DNA from: JAACFF01 sp963701435
GTDB lineage: Bacteria; Chloroflexota; Anaerolineae; Promineifilales; Promineifilaceae
Direction: 5' to 3'
DNA length: 64,000 nucleotides
NCBI GenBank assembly: GCA_963701435.1
Contig: CAVPAL010000037.1
Span: 31,712-95,711, forward strand
The notes beneath the pieces were generated by a model. That model had not been told where the DNA came from. It did no database searches and saw nothing but the letters and a program-made list of their open reading frames with translations. Shown piece by piece: positions 8,571 through 18,047 of this stretch (positions within the stretch are counted from its first letter, which is position 1; each line of letters opens with the position of its first letter). The position numbers and the translations under genes are program-made.

Positions 8571-9359
8571 GTGGCAGATAGACGGTGTGAAAACTGCGGT
8601 AAATTGGTGTTGAATACGGATATAATTTGCTGGCATTGTGGCTGGCAGATCGCACCTTCTCCAGCAGGAAACAGTGAAAGTGTCGAGACTGCCGCAGTTC
8701 AAGAATCGGATGAAGAAGAAATTCTGGCAATGTTCCCACGTCCTGCGATTTTGGCGTATGCAGGGATTGCGGCCGTTTCCATATTCCTTCTGCTGTTAAC
8801 CATGAATGCACTTGGAAAAGCGCCAATTATCGCCTTGAACGCCAACACACGCGGCAGCGGCTGGCAGCCGGTCAGCGACGCAGCTCAAGCAGTTGGGCTT
8901 GAGCTGCCGGCTGAGTGGACATGGGAACTTGTCAATATGCCCCTCGCGGACGATGAAAGTGATATAAAATGGGAAACGGCCGTTGCGCCGCTTGGCCCGC
9001 TGGCGCCAGACACAGAAATTTTGCTCGTTGGCGCGAATGATCCGGCCTTCCTCGTTGTCGCCAACAGCCCACGACTGGGTCAAATTTCTCCCCAACAAGC
9101 AGTTACCGCGCTGCAAACAGAAGCGTTTGACAATTTAACCGTAGAGGAAACGCGTCTGGTGAACAACGTCGCCGGCCAGCTACAGGCGGATTTTCTGATC
9201 AAACACCCTGATGGAGATATACAATGCCGCCAGCGCTATTTTACAGCTTCCGGGGAAGGATTTCTGGCGGCGGTCTGCACACCCGCCAATGCCGCCGGCC
9301 GGTTTAATAAACAATTCAATGACATTCTGCTAAGCTTTCAACCATTAGAACGGCAATGA
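8571..9359 (+). CDS. Zinc-ribbon single-span membrane protein, function unknown
   Basis: The protein has 262 residues from a GTG at 8571, preceded by CGAGGTAG. The first 30 residues form a zinc ribbon (CENC then CWHC). One transmembrane helix follows (about 65-85, LAYAGIAAVSIFLLLL), then an extracytoplasmic domain of about 170 residues with two late cysteines (CRQRYF and AVCTP) that could form a disulphide. I recognise no named family. thpR starts 21 bp after its stop and may share its message. Confidence 0.75.
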   Translation: MADRRCENCGKLVLNTDIICWHCGWQIAPSPAGNSESVETAAVQESDEEEILAMFPRPAILAYAGIAAVSIFLLLLTMNALGKAPIIALNANTRGSGWQPVSDAAQAVGLELPAEWTWELVNMPLADDESDIKWETAVAPLGPLAPDTEILLVGANDPAFLVVANSPRLGQISPQQAVTALQTEAFDNLTVEETRLVNNVAGQLQADFLIKHPDGDIQCRQRYFTASGEGFLAAVCTPANAAGRFNKQFNDILLSFQPLERQ

Positions 9360-9380
9360 TTTTGAACTTCACGCAATACT

Positions 9381-9950
9381 ATGACCGAGATTCGCACATT
9401 TATCGCCATTCATTTATCTGATTCTGTTCAATCAGAATTGAGCAAGGTACAAAATAATCTAAAGGGCCAAATGCCCCCAGATAGTGTGCGCTGGGTCAAG
9501 CCAGAACAGATCCATTTAACCTTGCGATTTTTGGGCGCCACGGCCGTTTCCCAACTCCCTCACCTTGTTACAGCCCTCGACGCCATTACATTGCAGCACG
9601 AACCCTTTACTCTACAGCTTAGCAATTTAGGCTGCTTTCCCAATCAAAAGCGGCCCCGCGTCATTTGGGCAGGAATTGAAGGTAATCTGCAGGCTGCGCG
9701 CGCTTTAAAGGCTGAGATTGAAACGGCCGTTGCTGAACTCGGCTGGGAAAAAGATGCGCGCTCATTTCGTCCTCACCTCACGATCGGGCGGGTAAAAGAG
9801 AGCCGCCAACTGCAAGCCATTCGCTGGGGGAGTGAAATTAATGAGCTGGAAATTCCGGTATCGGCCGTTCACCTGATCGAGAGCCAGCTAACCCGCTCCG
9901 GCCCCATCTATACCGTGCGCCATAGCAGCCACCTGGGTAACCCGGCATGA
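9381..9950 (+). CDS. thpR: RNA 2',3'-cyclic phosphodiesterase (ThpR/LigT)
   Basis: The protein has 189 residues of the 2H phosphoesterase superfamily. It has both catalytic H-x-T-x motifs: HLTLRFLG at about 45-52 and HLTIGR near residue 130. The family opens 2',3'-cyclic phosphates at RNA ends. Its stop overlaps the hypF start by 4 bp (ATGA), so the two are translationally coupled, although no functional link to hydrogenase assembly is known to me. Confidence 0.92.
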   Translation: MTEIRTFIAIHLSDSVQSELSKVQNNLKGQMPPDSVRWVKPEQIHLTLRFLGATAVSQLPHLVTALDAITLQHEPFTLQLSNLGCFPNQKRPRVIWAGIEGNLQAARALKAEIETAVAELGWEKDARSFRPHLTIGRVKESRQLQAIRWGSEINELEIPVSAVHLIESQLTRSGPIYTVRHSSHLGNPA

Positions 9951-12298
9951 ACAATCGGATTGTTTCCACTGCTGATCCACACCGCGTGCGCCGGCTGCTG
10001 CGTGTAACCGGAGTCGTTCAGGGCGTTGGTTTTCGGCCCTTTGTGTATGGACTGGCCCAAACAAACCAGATAGCCGGCTTTGTCGGCAACGACAGCAGCG
10101 GCGTATTTATCGAAATTGAAGGCTCAGAAGCGCATTGTGACGCTTTTTGCCAAACCCTGGCTGACCAACCGCCGCCCCTGGCCCACATCGAATCAATTAC
10201 AATCCAGGAACTAGCGCCTCAAGGCGACACAAGCTTTCAAATTGTACCCAGCCATAAGAAGTCCAGTGCAAACACATTAATTTCGCCCGACATTTGCATT
10301 TGTGCGGATTGTCTTGCAGAATTGTTTAATCCCCTCGACCGGCGCTATCGCTATCCATTTATCAACTGTACCAACTGCGGACCGCGTTTCACGATTATTC
10401 AGGATATTCCTTATGACCGGCCGCTAACAACGATGGCGCATTTCCCAATGTGCGCCGACTGTCAGGCTGAATATGAAAATCCGCTCAACCGGCGTTTCCA
10501 CGCGCAGCCCAATGCGTGCCCCCAATGCGGGCCTTCCATCTGGTTTGAAAATAGCGCGACTTTCACAACTGATTTATCCCGGCTCGTAAAGGATGAGGCT
10601 TTAGCAGCGGCTCAATCCATGCTAAAAAACGGCCGTATCGTGGCTGTGAAAGGGCTGGGTGGTTTTCATCTCGCCTGTGACGCCACAAATGATACGGCCG
10701 TTGCGCGCTTGCGGGAGCGAAAAGGGCGCGTCGATAAACCTTTTGCCATAATGGCGCGTGATGTGGATGTGATACGGCCGTTGGTCAACATGACCCTGGC
10801 CGAAGAAAAACTACTCACCAGCAAAGAGCGACCCATTGTACTGCTGCAAAAGAAGTCCCAAACTGCCCTGTCGAACCTGGTTGCGCCCGGCAACAATTAC
10901 CTGGGCGTGATGCTGCCGTATACACCGCTGCATTATTTATTGCTTTCCGATGCGCAGCAAACCAGGCAAAGTTGTCCACTGTTGGTCATGACTTCAGGCA
11001 ACTTTGCAAATGAACCAATCGTCAAGGATAACCAGGCTGCGCGGGAACATTTGGCGCGCCTGGCCGACGCCTTGTTATTTCACGATCGTGACATTTATGC
11101 CCATTGTGACGACTCTGTCCTGCGTATATTCGCCAATCAGGAATATCCGGTACGGCGCTCGCGCGGTTATGCGCCTTTTCCGGTCAAGCTCCCCTTTGAA
11201 CTGCCGCCAACGTTGGCCGTGGGCGGAGAGTTAAAAGCAACTTTCTGCCTGGCCAAAGGGCGCCACGCCTTCATGAGCCAGCATATTGGCGACATGGAAA
11301 ATTTGGAGACGCTGGAAGCGTTTGATCACGCAGTCGATCACTTTCAACGATTATTTCGCATTCAACCCGAAATCATCGTCAGCGACATGCACCCCGCCTA
11401 TCTATCAACCCGGTGGGCCGCGCAGCACGCCGGAAAAGCGCAACTGGTAAAAGTTCAGCACCATCATGCCCACATTGCGGCCCTGATGGCGGAGCATCAG
11501 CTTGATGGTTCCGAAGCGCTTATTGGGTTTAGCTTTGACGGCACAGGCTATGGAACGGACGGCGCAATTTGGGGCGGGGAAGTGTTGATTGCCGATTATC
11601 ACGGTTTTGAGCGCGCCTATCATTTGAAATATGTGCCTTTGCCGGGCGGCGATACGGCCGTTAAACGACCATATCGCACCGCCCTGGCCCATTTGTGGTC
11701 GGCCGGCATCACGTGGGAAGATGATTTGGCGTGTGTGCGGGCATGTACGGCCGTTGAACAAAACATTATCCTGCGTCAATTGGAAACCGGGCTAAACGCC
11801 GTTCCGACCAGCAGCATGGGGCGGTTGTTTGACGCCGTAGCCGCGCTGGCTAACGTGCGCCAGACTGTCACCTACGAAGCTCAGGCCGCTATTGAAATGG
11901 AAACCCTTGCGCGCCCGCTGGCAGGACAAATCCAAGAAGGCTATACTTTTGCTATTACCGCCAACATATTCGACGCCGCACCGCTCATCCAGGCAGTCGT
12001 TGCTGATTTACGAACAGGCGTATCGAGCGCCGCCATTGCGGCAAAATTTCACGATGCGCTCGCCCGTCTTATTCTGCAAATCAGCCAAAAAATACGAATT
12101 GAAACTGGCTTAAACCTTGTGGGGTTAAGCGGGGGTGTTTTTCAAAATGCAGCTCTTCTGGAACAGGCTGTTGCTCTATTGCAAGCAGCCGGTTTTTCAG
12201 TATTGACTCACGCGCTTGTTCCTCCCAATGATGGCGGTCTGGCATTAGGACAGGCAATAATTGGGTCCAATAGCAACTCAGACCTGATACGGAGGTAA
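9947..12298 (+). CDS. hypF: Carbamoyltransferase HypF
   Basis: The protein has 783 residues, normal for HypF. Domains in order: acylphosphatase (about 15-100, VQGVGFRPFVYGLA), two zinc fingers (CADC...CTNC and CADC...CPQC), a YrdC-like domain (about 205-390, VKGLGGFHLACDA) and a Kae1-like C-terminal domain (VQHHHAHIAALMAEH, GLSGGVFQNAALL). HypF makes carbamoyl-AMP from carbamoyl phosphate and transfers the group to the HypE C-terminal cysteine, the first step toward the cyanide ligands of NiFe hydrogenase. It is first in hypF-C-D-E, with a 3-bp gap to hypC. Confidence 0.97.
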   Translation: MNNRIVSTADPHRVRRLLRVTGVVQGVGFRPFVYGLAQTNQIAGFVGNDSSGVFIEIEGSEAHCDAFCQTLADQPPPLAHIESITIQELAPQGDTSFQIVPSHKKSSANTLISPDICICADCLAELFNPLDRRYRYPFINCTNCGPRFTIIQDIPYDRPLTTMAHFPMCADCQAEYENPLNRRFHAQPNACPQCGPSIWFENSATFTTDLSRLVKDEALAAAQSMLKNGRIVAVKGLGGFHLACDATNDTAVARLRERKGRVDKPFAIMARDVDVIRPLVNMTLAEEKLLTSKERPIVLLQKKSQTALSNLVAPGNNYLGVMLPYTPLHYLLLSDAQQTRQSCPLLVMTSGNFANEPIVKDNQAAREHLARLADALLFHDRDIYAHCDDSVLRIFANQEYPVRRSRGYAPFPVKLPFELPPTLAVGGELKATFCLAKGRHAFMSQHIGDMENLETLEAFDHAVDHFQRLFRIQPEIIVSDMHPAYLSTRWAAQHAGKAQLVKVQHHHAHIAALMAEHQLDGSEALIGFSFDGTGYGTDGAIWGGEVLIADYHGFERAYHLKYVPLPGGDTAVKRPYRTALAHLWSAGITWEDDLACVRACTAVEQNIILRQLETGLNAVPTSSMGRLFDAVAALANVRQTVTYEAQAAIEMETLARPLAGQIQEGYTFAITANIFDAAPLIQAVVADLRTGVSSAAIAAKFHDALARLILQISQKIRIETGLNLVGLSGGVFQNAALLEQAVALLQAAGFSVLTHALVPPNDGGLALGQAIIGSNSNSDLIRR

Positions 12299-12301
12299 GT
12301 T

Positions 12302-12556
12302 ATGTGTTTAGGTATACCTGGAAAAGTCATTGAAATATACGAAACCCAAGGCGTCCGCATGGGCAAGGTTGATTTTGACGGCGTCCAGAAAGAGGTTTGT
12401 CTCGCCTACCTGCCAGAAATTGAGCTGGGCGATTACACGATTGTGCATGTAGGCTTTGCGATCACGCAGCTAGATGAAGCATCCGCCTTAGAGACATTGG
12501 CTTTGTTGAATGAATTAGGCGCTCTTCAAGAAGAACTGAATGCGACTGAGGAATAG
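12302..12556 (+). CDS. hypC: Hydrogenase maturation chaperone HypC
   Basis: The protein has 84 residues and starts MCLGIPGKVIEI; the conserved Cys2 binds the Fe(CN)2CO precursor. It passes the iron unit from the HypD complex to the hydrogenase large subunit. ACGGAGGTAAGTT lies just before the ATG. The acidic C-terminus is typical. It sits between hypF and hypD, separated from hypD by 17 bp. Confidence 0.97.
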   Translation: MCLGIPGKVIEIYETQGVRMGKVDFDGVQKEVCLAYLPEIELGDYTIVHVGFAITQLDEASALETLALLNELGALQEELNATEE

Positions 12557-12573
12557 ACAAAAAGGATATACAC

Positions 12574-13698
12574 TTGAAATACCTGGATGAATTCCGCGAC
12601 CCCGAATTGGCGCGCACATTATTCGATCAAATCCGCCAAACAGTAACGCGTCCCTGGGTGCTGATGGAAGTATGCGGCGGACAAACGCACTCAATTATTC
12701 GCAACGGAATCGATCAGCTACTGCCTCCAGAGATTGAAATGGTTCATGGTCCGGGCTGTCCGGTTTGTGTCACGCCCCTTGAAATTATTGACCGGGCGCT
12801 GGCAATCGCGGCGCGTCCTGGCGTCATTTTTTGCTCCTTCGGCGATATGCTGCGTGTGCCGGGCAGTGAAAAAGATTTATTCCGCATCAAAAGTGAGGGC
12901 GGCGATATTCGGATTGTTTATTCGCCGTTGGATGCGCTGAAAATTGCCCGTGAAAATCCTGACCAAGAGGTGGTTTTTTTTGGCATCGGCTTTGAAACTA
13001 CGGCGCCGGCCAACGCGATGGCCGTTTTCCAGGCCAGCCAGCAAGGTATAAAGAACTTTTCTATGCTCGTTTCCCATGTGCTGGTGCCGCCGGCGATCGA
13101 AGCAATCCTGAGTTCGCCCAGTAATCGCGTACAGGCATTTTTGGCGGCCGGGCATGTTTGCAGCGTGATGGGGTATTGGCAATATACCAATCTGGCCCAA
13201 AAATATGCCACACCCATTGTAGTGACTGGCTTTGAACCATTGGATATTTTGGAAGGCATCCGGCGGGCAGTTGTACAGTTAGAATCCGGGTTTGCTAAAG
13301 TTGATAATGCGTATGCCCGCGCGGTTTCATATGCCGGCAATCAGGCGGCCCAAACCATGCTGGAAGATGTTTTTGTGGTGTCAGACCGTCATTGGCGCGG
13401 CATTGGCTTGATTCCGCACAGCGGCTGGGAATTGAGCGAAAAATACCGCGACTTTGACGCCGCCGAACGCTTCACCGTAACAGACATTCACACGCAAGAA
13501 TCACCCCTTTGCCGCAGTGGCGAGGTGCTGCAAGGGTTGATAAAACCAAATGAGTGCGCTGCTTTCGGCAGAGAATGTACACCGCGCAAGCCGTTGGGCG
13601 CCACAATGGTTTCCAGTGAAGGGGCGTGTGCAGCATATTTTCGATACGGCCGTTTCATCACCCTCGACGCCATCACAACGGAGCAAACATTGGCATGA
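12574..13698 (+). CDS. hypD: Hydrogenase maturation Fe-S scaffold HypD
   Basis: The protein has 374 residues. A TTG start at 12574 is preceded by AAAAGGATAT. Conserved cysteine motifs are MEVCGGQTHSI and HGPGCPVCVTP, then FFGIGFETTAP, AGHVCSVMG and a C-terminal 4Fe-4S region (CRSGEVLQG, CAAFGRECTP, EGACAAYFRYG). HypD with HypC is the scaffold where Fe receives CN and CO. It overlaps hypE by 4 bp (ATGA). Confidence 0.97.
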   Translation: MKYLDEFRDPELARTLFDQIRQTVTRPWVLMEVCGGQTHSIIRNGIDQLLPPEIEMVHGPGCPVCVTPLEIIDRALAIAARPGVIFCSFGDMLRVPGSEKDLFRIKSEGGDIRIVYSPLDALKIARENPDQEVVFFGIGFETTAPANAMAVFQASQQGIKNFSMLVSHVLVPPAIEAILSSPSNRVQAFLAAGHVCSVMGYWQYTNLAQKYATPIVVTGFEPLDILEGIRRAVVQLESGFAKVDNAYARAVSYAGNQAAQTMLEDVFVVSDRHWRGIGLIPHSGWELSEKYRDFDAAERFTVTDIHTQESPLCRSGEVLQGLIKPNECAAFGRECTPRKPLGATMVSSEGACAAYFRYGRFITLDAITTEQTLA

Positions 13699-14753
13699 GT
13701 ACATCCATCGACCTGGAAGGCTGGACCTGTCCCCTGCCCCTACGAGACCATCCGCAAATTATTATGGGGCATGGCGGCGGCGGCAAACTGTCAGCAGAGT
13801 TAATTCAGCATCTTTTTTTACCCGCGTTTCAAAATGATACATTAAGCTGTCTAGGGGATTCAGCCATTTTTGACGTCCCCGGTACCCGCCTGGCCATGTC
13901 AACCGACTCATTCGTCGTGCGACCACTCTTTTTTCCGGGCGGCAACATCGGCGATCTGGCCGTCAACGGCACGGTAAACGACATCGCGATGAGCGGGGCA
14001 GCGCCGCTTTATCTCACCACCGGCTTCATCGTTGAGGAAGGATTGCAGCTTGATATGCTTGGACGCATTGTCGACAGCATGGCGGCAGCAGCCAGGAACG
14101 CCGGCGTACAGCTAGTCGCAGGCGACACGAAAGTAGTGGATAAAGGGCATGGCGACGGGCTTTATGTCAACACAAGCGGTATTGGCGTCATCCCGGACGG
14201 CATCGATATCCGTCCTGACAATGCACAGCCTAGCGACGTTGTGATTGTCAGTGGGACGTTGGGCGATCATGGCATGGCAATTATGAGCGTGCGCGAAGGT
14301 TTGCAATTTGAATCGCTGATTGAGAGTGATTCAGCAGCGCTGAACGGGTTAATCAGCGCCATGCTTGCCATTTCGCCGGACATCCATGTGCTGCGCGATC
14401 CGACACGCGGCGGGGCGGCTTCGGCACTGAATGAAATTGCGCAGGCGTCCCAGGTGGGGATTGTGCTGGATGAAAACAAGATACCGGTGCATACGGCCGT
14501 TTCCGCCGCGTGTGAACTTCTGGGTATGGACCCGCTTTATGTGGCCAACGAGGGAAAATGTATCGTCATTCTACCTGAATCAAAGGCGGAAAAAGTTCTG
14601 GCCGGGATGCGACAACACAAGTTAGGCCGCGAGGCCGCAATCATCGGTCGTGTCACCGCCGCCCACCCGGGCATGGTTGTGGCGCGCACGGGCATTGGGG
14701 GAACGCGCGTGATCGATATGCAAATTGGGGAACAACTACCGCGCATCTGCTAA
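13695..14753 (+). CDS. hypE: Carbamoyl dehydratase HypE
   Basis: From the ATG at 13695 the protein has 352 residues; the upstream in-frame extension lies inside hypD and is not needed. Family signatures are MGHGGGGKLSAELI, DSFVVRPLFFPGGNIGDLA, DPTRGGAASALNEIA and the C-terminal PRIC, whose cysteine is carbamoylated by HypF and dehydrated to a thiocyanate. All active features are present, so the CN branch looks functional. No hypA, hypB, hydrogenase subunit or maturation protease is in the window. Confidence 0.96.
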   Translation: MSTSIDLEGWTCPLPLRDHPQIIMGHGGGGKLSAELIQHLFLPAFQNDTLSCLGDSAIFDVPGTRLAMSTDSFVVRPLFFPGGNIGDLAVNGTVNDIAMSGAAPLYLTTGFIVEEGLQLDMLGRIVDSMAAAARNAGVQLVAGDTKVVDKGHGDGLYVNTSGIGVIPDGIDIRPDNAQPSDVVIVSGTLGDHGMAIMSVREGLQFESLIESDSAALNGLISAMLAISPDIHVLRDPTRGGAASALNEIAQASQVGIVLDENKIPVHTAVSAACELLGMDPLYVANEGKCIVILPESKAEKVLAGMRQHKLGREAAIIGRVTAAHPGMVVARTGIGGTRVIDMQIGEQLPRIC

Positions 14754-14777
14754 TCTCAGAAGATACTAATCAAAAGC

Positions 14778-15804
14778 TTAATCTATTGAACCGGGCAGCG
14801 TACGTTCAGTAGACCAGTCGCGTTTGACATTACGCCGCATTTTTTCCTGGTAAGCCTGCTCCAAATCAATACCGCTATAGTTCGCCAGCTTCAACGTATA
14901 CGCAAGCAAATCAGCCAGTTCTGTGCGCAGCGCGGCGCGATGTTTGTTGACGGCGACCTGATGCGCTTCGTTCGGAGAAACGGCCGTCTACCGCCAGCCG
15001 TCTACCATCTCCCCAAATCTTGATCAGTTCACTCGCAATTTCGCCAACTTCTTCAGTAAGCAAGATAAAATTAAAAAAGAGGTCCGGGTCGAAACCTTTG
15101 TCTTCATCTAACTGGCGATGGAACTGTTGAAAAGCTGAGATACGGCCTTCTTGCAGTAAGGAGTGCGGCATTTCGGCGGGCTGCGGCTCAGGCAGCCGGA
15201 TATTGAGCTGCGTATCGATCAACGTTTTAACATGCGCCAGATCGGTTTCATTAGCCAGAAAATCAAGCGCGCTCACGTCAATTTTTAAAACGGGAATATC
15301 CTGCAAATTTGAAAGCCATGCCTCATACGCGGCCGCAAGTTGGCGAATGTAATCGGGGTCCATATTGCGTTCATACGGACGGTCACGGGAAGCAATTCGA
15401 CGCATCACAACGTCATGCTCCGCCATCAAATACACAATCAAGTCGGGTTTGGGGATTTTTTCACCCAGGGCAGCATGGACACGGCCGTACATGGCCAGCT
15501 CATCATCCTTCAAATTAAGCCAGGCAAACAACTCATCCTTAGAAAATGTATAATCGGATAGCAGCATACCTTTGCGCAAGGCGGCGGGAATGGCCTGGTG
15601 CTGCTGATGATAGCGGCTGAGCAGAAAAAATAACTGCGTCTGAAATGCATAACGTTCACGATCGGCGTAAAAATCAGCCAGGAATGGATTTTCTTCAAAG
15701 ACTTCTAACAAAATCTCAGCCTGATACCTGGGCTGCAACATACGCGCAAGCGTCGTTTTTCCAATGCCAATAACGCCTTCAATTGCAATATATTTGTGGT
15801 TCAT
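14778..15804 (-). CDS. Deoxynucleoside kinase fused to MazG-like pyrophosphohydrolase (one frame break)
   Basis: Residues 1-205 are a deoxynucleoside kinase: P-loop IEGVIGIGKTTLARML, DYTFSKDELFA and ASRDRPYERNMD. From about 215, a MazG-like all-alpha domain begins (FFNFILLTEEVGEIASELIKIW). As read, the kinase frame stops at 14911, but the MazG half continues in another frame (SPNEAHQVAVNKHRAALRTE, then LADLLAYTLKLANY) to a TAA at 14778-14780. Removing one G (plus-strand C at 14988) after a GTA valine codon joins them; GTG would be synonymous. The fusion would couple dNMP salvage with removal of aberrant dNTPs; substrates are inferred. Confidence 0.85.
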
Positions 15805-15809
15805 GATCT

Positions 15810-16298
15810 CTAAAAAAACAACTGTATGCCAATGCCAATAATGATTCCCAATGCCAGTCCGGCGACAACATCGCTGAGGTAATGACGTGACAACGCCACC
15901 CGCGCAATGCCCACCAGCACCGCCCAGAGCAAAAATAGCAGCGTATAGCTGGGCAGAGCAAAGGAAAGCGTCACGGCCACGGCGCCGGCGCGCGCTGCGT
16001 GACCTGAAGGGAATGAGTATTTATCTGTCGAAATCGCCCATTTTTCAGACGGACGCCTACGTCTAACAAGCCCTTTAATGGCTGCGGTAAGGACAGCCGT
16101 GAGCGCAACAGTCAGTAATAATATCCAACCTAGAAACTGATTTTGCCAAATCAAAATGCCAATAATAATCAACCAAAAAATGGAGTCGCCGGTCCGCGCC
16201 AGCGCCCAAGCGATGTTGTACAAGAAACGGCCGTTTGCCCAAGCCGCCAGTTGATTTGAAACGGCCATATCGCGGGCAACAATCTCATTCAACCGCAT
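15810..16298 (-). CDS. PAP2-family membrane phosphatase
   Basis: The protein has 162 residues and several membrane helices. The three PAP2 motifs are present: KGLVRRRRPSEKW, then SFPSGHAARA, then LSRHYLSDVVAG. The family removes phosphate from lipid or isoprenoid phosphates at the membrane face. Its start shares a base with the stop of the nucleotidyltransferase gene upstream (TAATG), so the two are coupled. The pairing suggests a lipid-linked head-group or polyprenol step, but the substrate is unknown. Confidence 0.9.
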   Translation of the reverse strand: MRLNEIVARDMAVSNQLAAWANGRFLYNIAWALARTGDSIFWLIIIGILIWQNQFLGWILLLTVALTAVLTAAIKGLVRRRRPSEKWAISTDKYSFPSGHAARAGAVAVTLSFALPSYTLLFLLWAVLVGIARVALSRHYLSDVVAGLALGIIIGIGIQLFF

Positions 16299-17074
16299 TA
16301 CACGCCGCGCTGTCTCAAATCCTCACGCAATAATTCAACCTGAGCCGGCTTGTCGGCGTCCATCGCCAATTCTGCAAAGGGGCTCAAAACAACCTGCACC
16401 GGCTGCCCCAAAATACTCGCAGCTTTGGCCTCTATTTCACCCATACTTAATTGCCGGAACAAATATCTCAGCAAAGTGCCAATGCCGACAATTCGGGCCA
16501 ATTTCCAGGCATGTTTACGTGCATTGGTCAGCGCTTCCCATAACTCCGGATTGCTGTCCGCCAGATCCATCTGCGCAATTGCCAGGTCTCCGCCGGCAAT
16601 TTCAGTTCCTTTTAATTTGACATAAGTGCGATTTGAATGCGGGAATCGCTGCTCCAGGATTTGACGGGTTACAAATGTATAATATATAGCCCTGTCAAGC
16701 GGCATACAGCTTTCCACATGCGCATCCACGATACCGCCGGTTATGGTAGGAATATCGGCAGAACAAAAGAGAACCGGCCTGGGAGTGGCATCAACCTGAC
16801 GCAGCCAATTAATGCCGGCCATGATATTGGCCACCATACTGCCTTGATTGGGCAAATGCTGGTCAACGGGGCGCTGAAAAGTCTGGTCCATATCGCTGCC
16901 CAGACCAATAATCACAATGCGATCAACGTGATTGGCCATCTGCAGGGCATCAACGACCCGCTCCAGCATGGTACGGCCGTTCATATCAATCAATGCTTTT
17001 GGCGCACCTTTTGTATAAACAAAAAGGGGATCATCCGGCTGCGGATTGCCACCCGCTGCGATAATGCAATCCAT
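16298..17074 (-). CDS. MobA-like NTP transferase domain protein
   Basis: The protein has 258 residues. The N-terminus MDCIIAAGGNPQPDDPLF and KGAPKALIDMNGRTMLERVV is a nucleotidyltransferase signature, and CSADIPTITGGIVDAHV provides the metal-binding Asp. It probably transfers a nucleotide to a phosphorylated alcohol or sugar. The C-terminal region (about 200-258) resembles no domain I can name. It is coupled to a PAP2 phosphatase and follows the quinate-dehydrogenase-like gene by 13 bp, forming a three-gene unit. Confidence 0.8.
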   Translation of the reverse strand: MDCIIAAGGNPQPDDPLFVYTKGAPKALIDMNGRTMLERVVDALQMANHVDRIVIIGLGSDMDQTFQRPVDQHLPNQGSMVANIMAGINWLRQVDATPRPVLFCSADIPTITGGIVDAHVESCMPLDRAIYYTFVTRQILEQRFPHSNRTYVKLKGTEIAGGDLAIAQMDLADSNPELWEALTNARKHAWKLARIVGIGTLLRYLFRQLSMGEIEAKAASILGQPVQVVLSPFAELAMDADKPAQVELLREDLRQRGV

Positions 17075-17087
17075 AGGTTCCTCTCCT

Positions 17088-17990
17088 TCATGAGGTCAAA
17101 TCATGCAGTGTTGGCTTCAAGTCCAAGTCGGTCAACATGGCAGTAAGCTCAGCATGTGACAACGGACGGCCTTTACCGGCAACTGCGGTTAAAGCTGCTT
17201 CCATCATGTTGGTGCCGAAGGAACGGCCGTGCAGCACCGGAGTCGTGGTCATCACATAATGCACACCCCGCTGCCGAAATAATTCCATATCTTTGGAAGT
17301 CGTTGTGTTGGTAACAATTACCTTGTTGTTCAAATCATCCGGCATATGGCGCTTGATGTAATGACAATCCCCACCAATAACCGTGGCCCACTCATACCAT
17401 TTTGTATATTTGGGTATGATTTCATCCTGTTTTTCACCCGTCGGATATAACATGCTGATGGGCAGCCGCGCCACAATTGGCGCCAGGGTTTTCCCCAAAA
17501 AATTCAGTTGACCCAGACTGCGCACAGGAATAGGAACGCCAATCGCAAACATCAAATCGCAGCATACAACCTCGTAACCCTGTTCAAAAAAACCTAATGT
17601 CAATCCATAGCGGTCAACCGCCATGGTCAACATCACGCGCCCCGAATTGTATTCGGGGCCGAGTTCTGTCACTAAAGCCTGGGCTGCACTGCGCTCTAGC
17701 GTGTTTTTCAACCCGCCCCCGTCCACAACAGGCGTTATTTTAACATTTTGGATGAGCTTTTGCGCGGCAGGTATCGGAATTTTGCGCGTGCCCATTTCGA
17801 CCCACAAGTCAATACCGCCCACCCCCAGTGCGTCAACCTGACCGTCCAATTCAGTAAATAAGGCGGTGGCTTTTTCAATATCTCCATCAGTTCCTCGCCT
17901 TTCTATGAGGACTTTTTCACCCAGGAGGTCAATTTCTACCTGTTTGTCCCGCTCCGAACTTCCCAGACTGACGCTTATGGCTCGTTTCAT
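17088..17990 (-). CDS. Quinate 5-dehydrogenase-like protein (function uncertain)
   Basis: The protein has 300 residues. It resembles proteins annotated quinate 5-dehydrogenase in Firmicutes and Chloroflexota: an N-terminal MKRAISVSLGSSERDKQVE, GVGGIDLWVEMGTRKIPIP in the first third, a Rossmann-like region, then TNTTTSKDMELFRQRGVHY and a C-terminal TPVLHGRSFGTNMMEAALTA. I could not confirm a dinucleotide-binding glycine pattern, so the dehydrogenase activity is a name more than evidence. It is first gene of a unit with the nucleotidyltransferase and PAP2 phosphatase; AGAGGAAAT precedes its ATG. Confidence 0.65.
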   Translation of the reverse strand: MKRAISVSLGSSERDKQVEIDLLGEKVLIERRGTDGDIEKATALFTELDGQVDALGVGGIDLWVEMGTRKIPIPAAQKLIQNVKITPVVDGGGLKNTLERSAAQALVTELGPEYNSGRVMLTMAVDRYGLTLGFFEQGYEVVCCDLMFAIGVPIPVRSLGQLNFLGKTLAPIVARLPISMLYPTGEKQDEIIPKYTKWYEWATVIGGDCHYIKRHMPDDLNNKVIVTNTTTSKDMELFRQRGVHYVMTTTPVLHGRSFGTNMMEAALTAVAGKGRPLSHAELTAMLTDLDLKPTLHDLTS

Positions 17991-18047
17991 ATTTCCTCTA
18001 TTCGAAAAAATTAAATCAGTTCTCTAATCTGCCATGAATTGTACCTG

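Noticed and set aside
14975..15000. 14-bp direct repeat (GGTAGACGGC twice) as the cause of the kinase/MazG frameshift
   Set aside because: Removing one copy does not restore the downstream frame, whereas removing one base after the GTA codon does.
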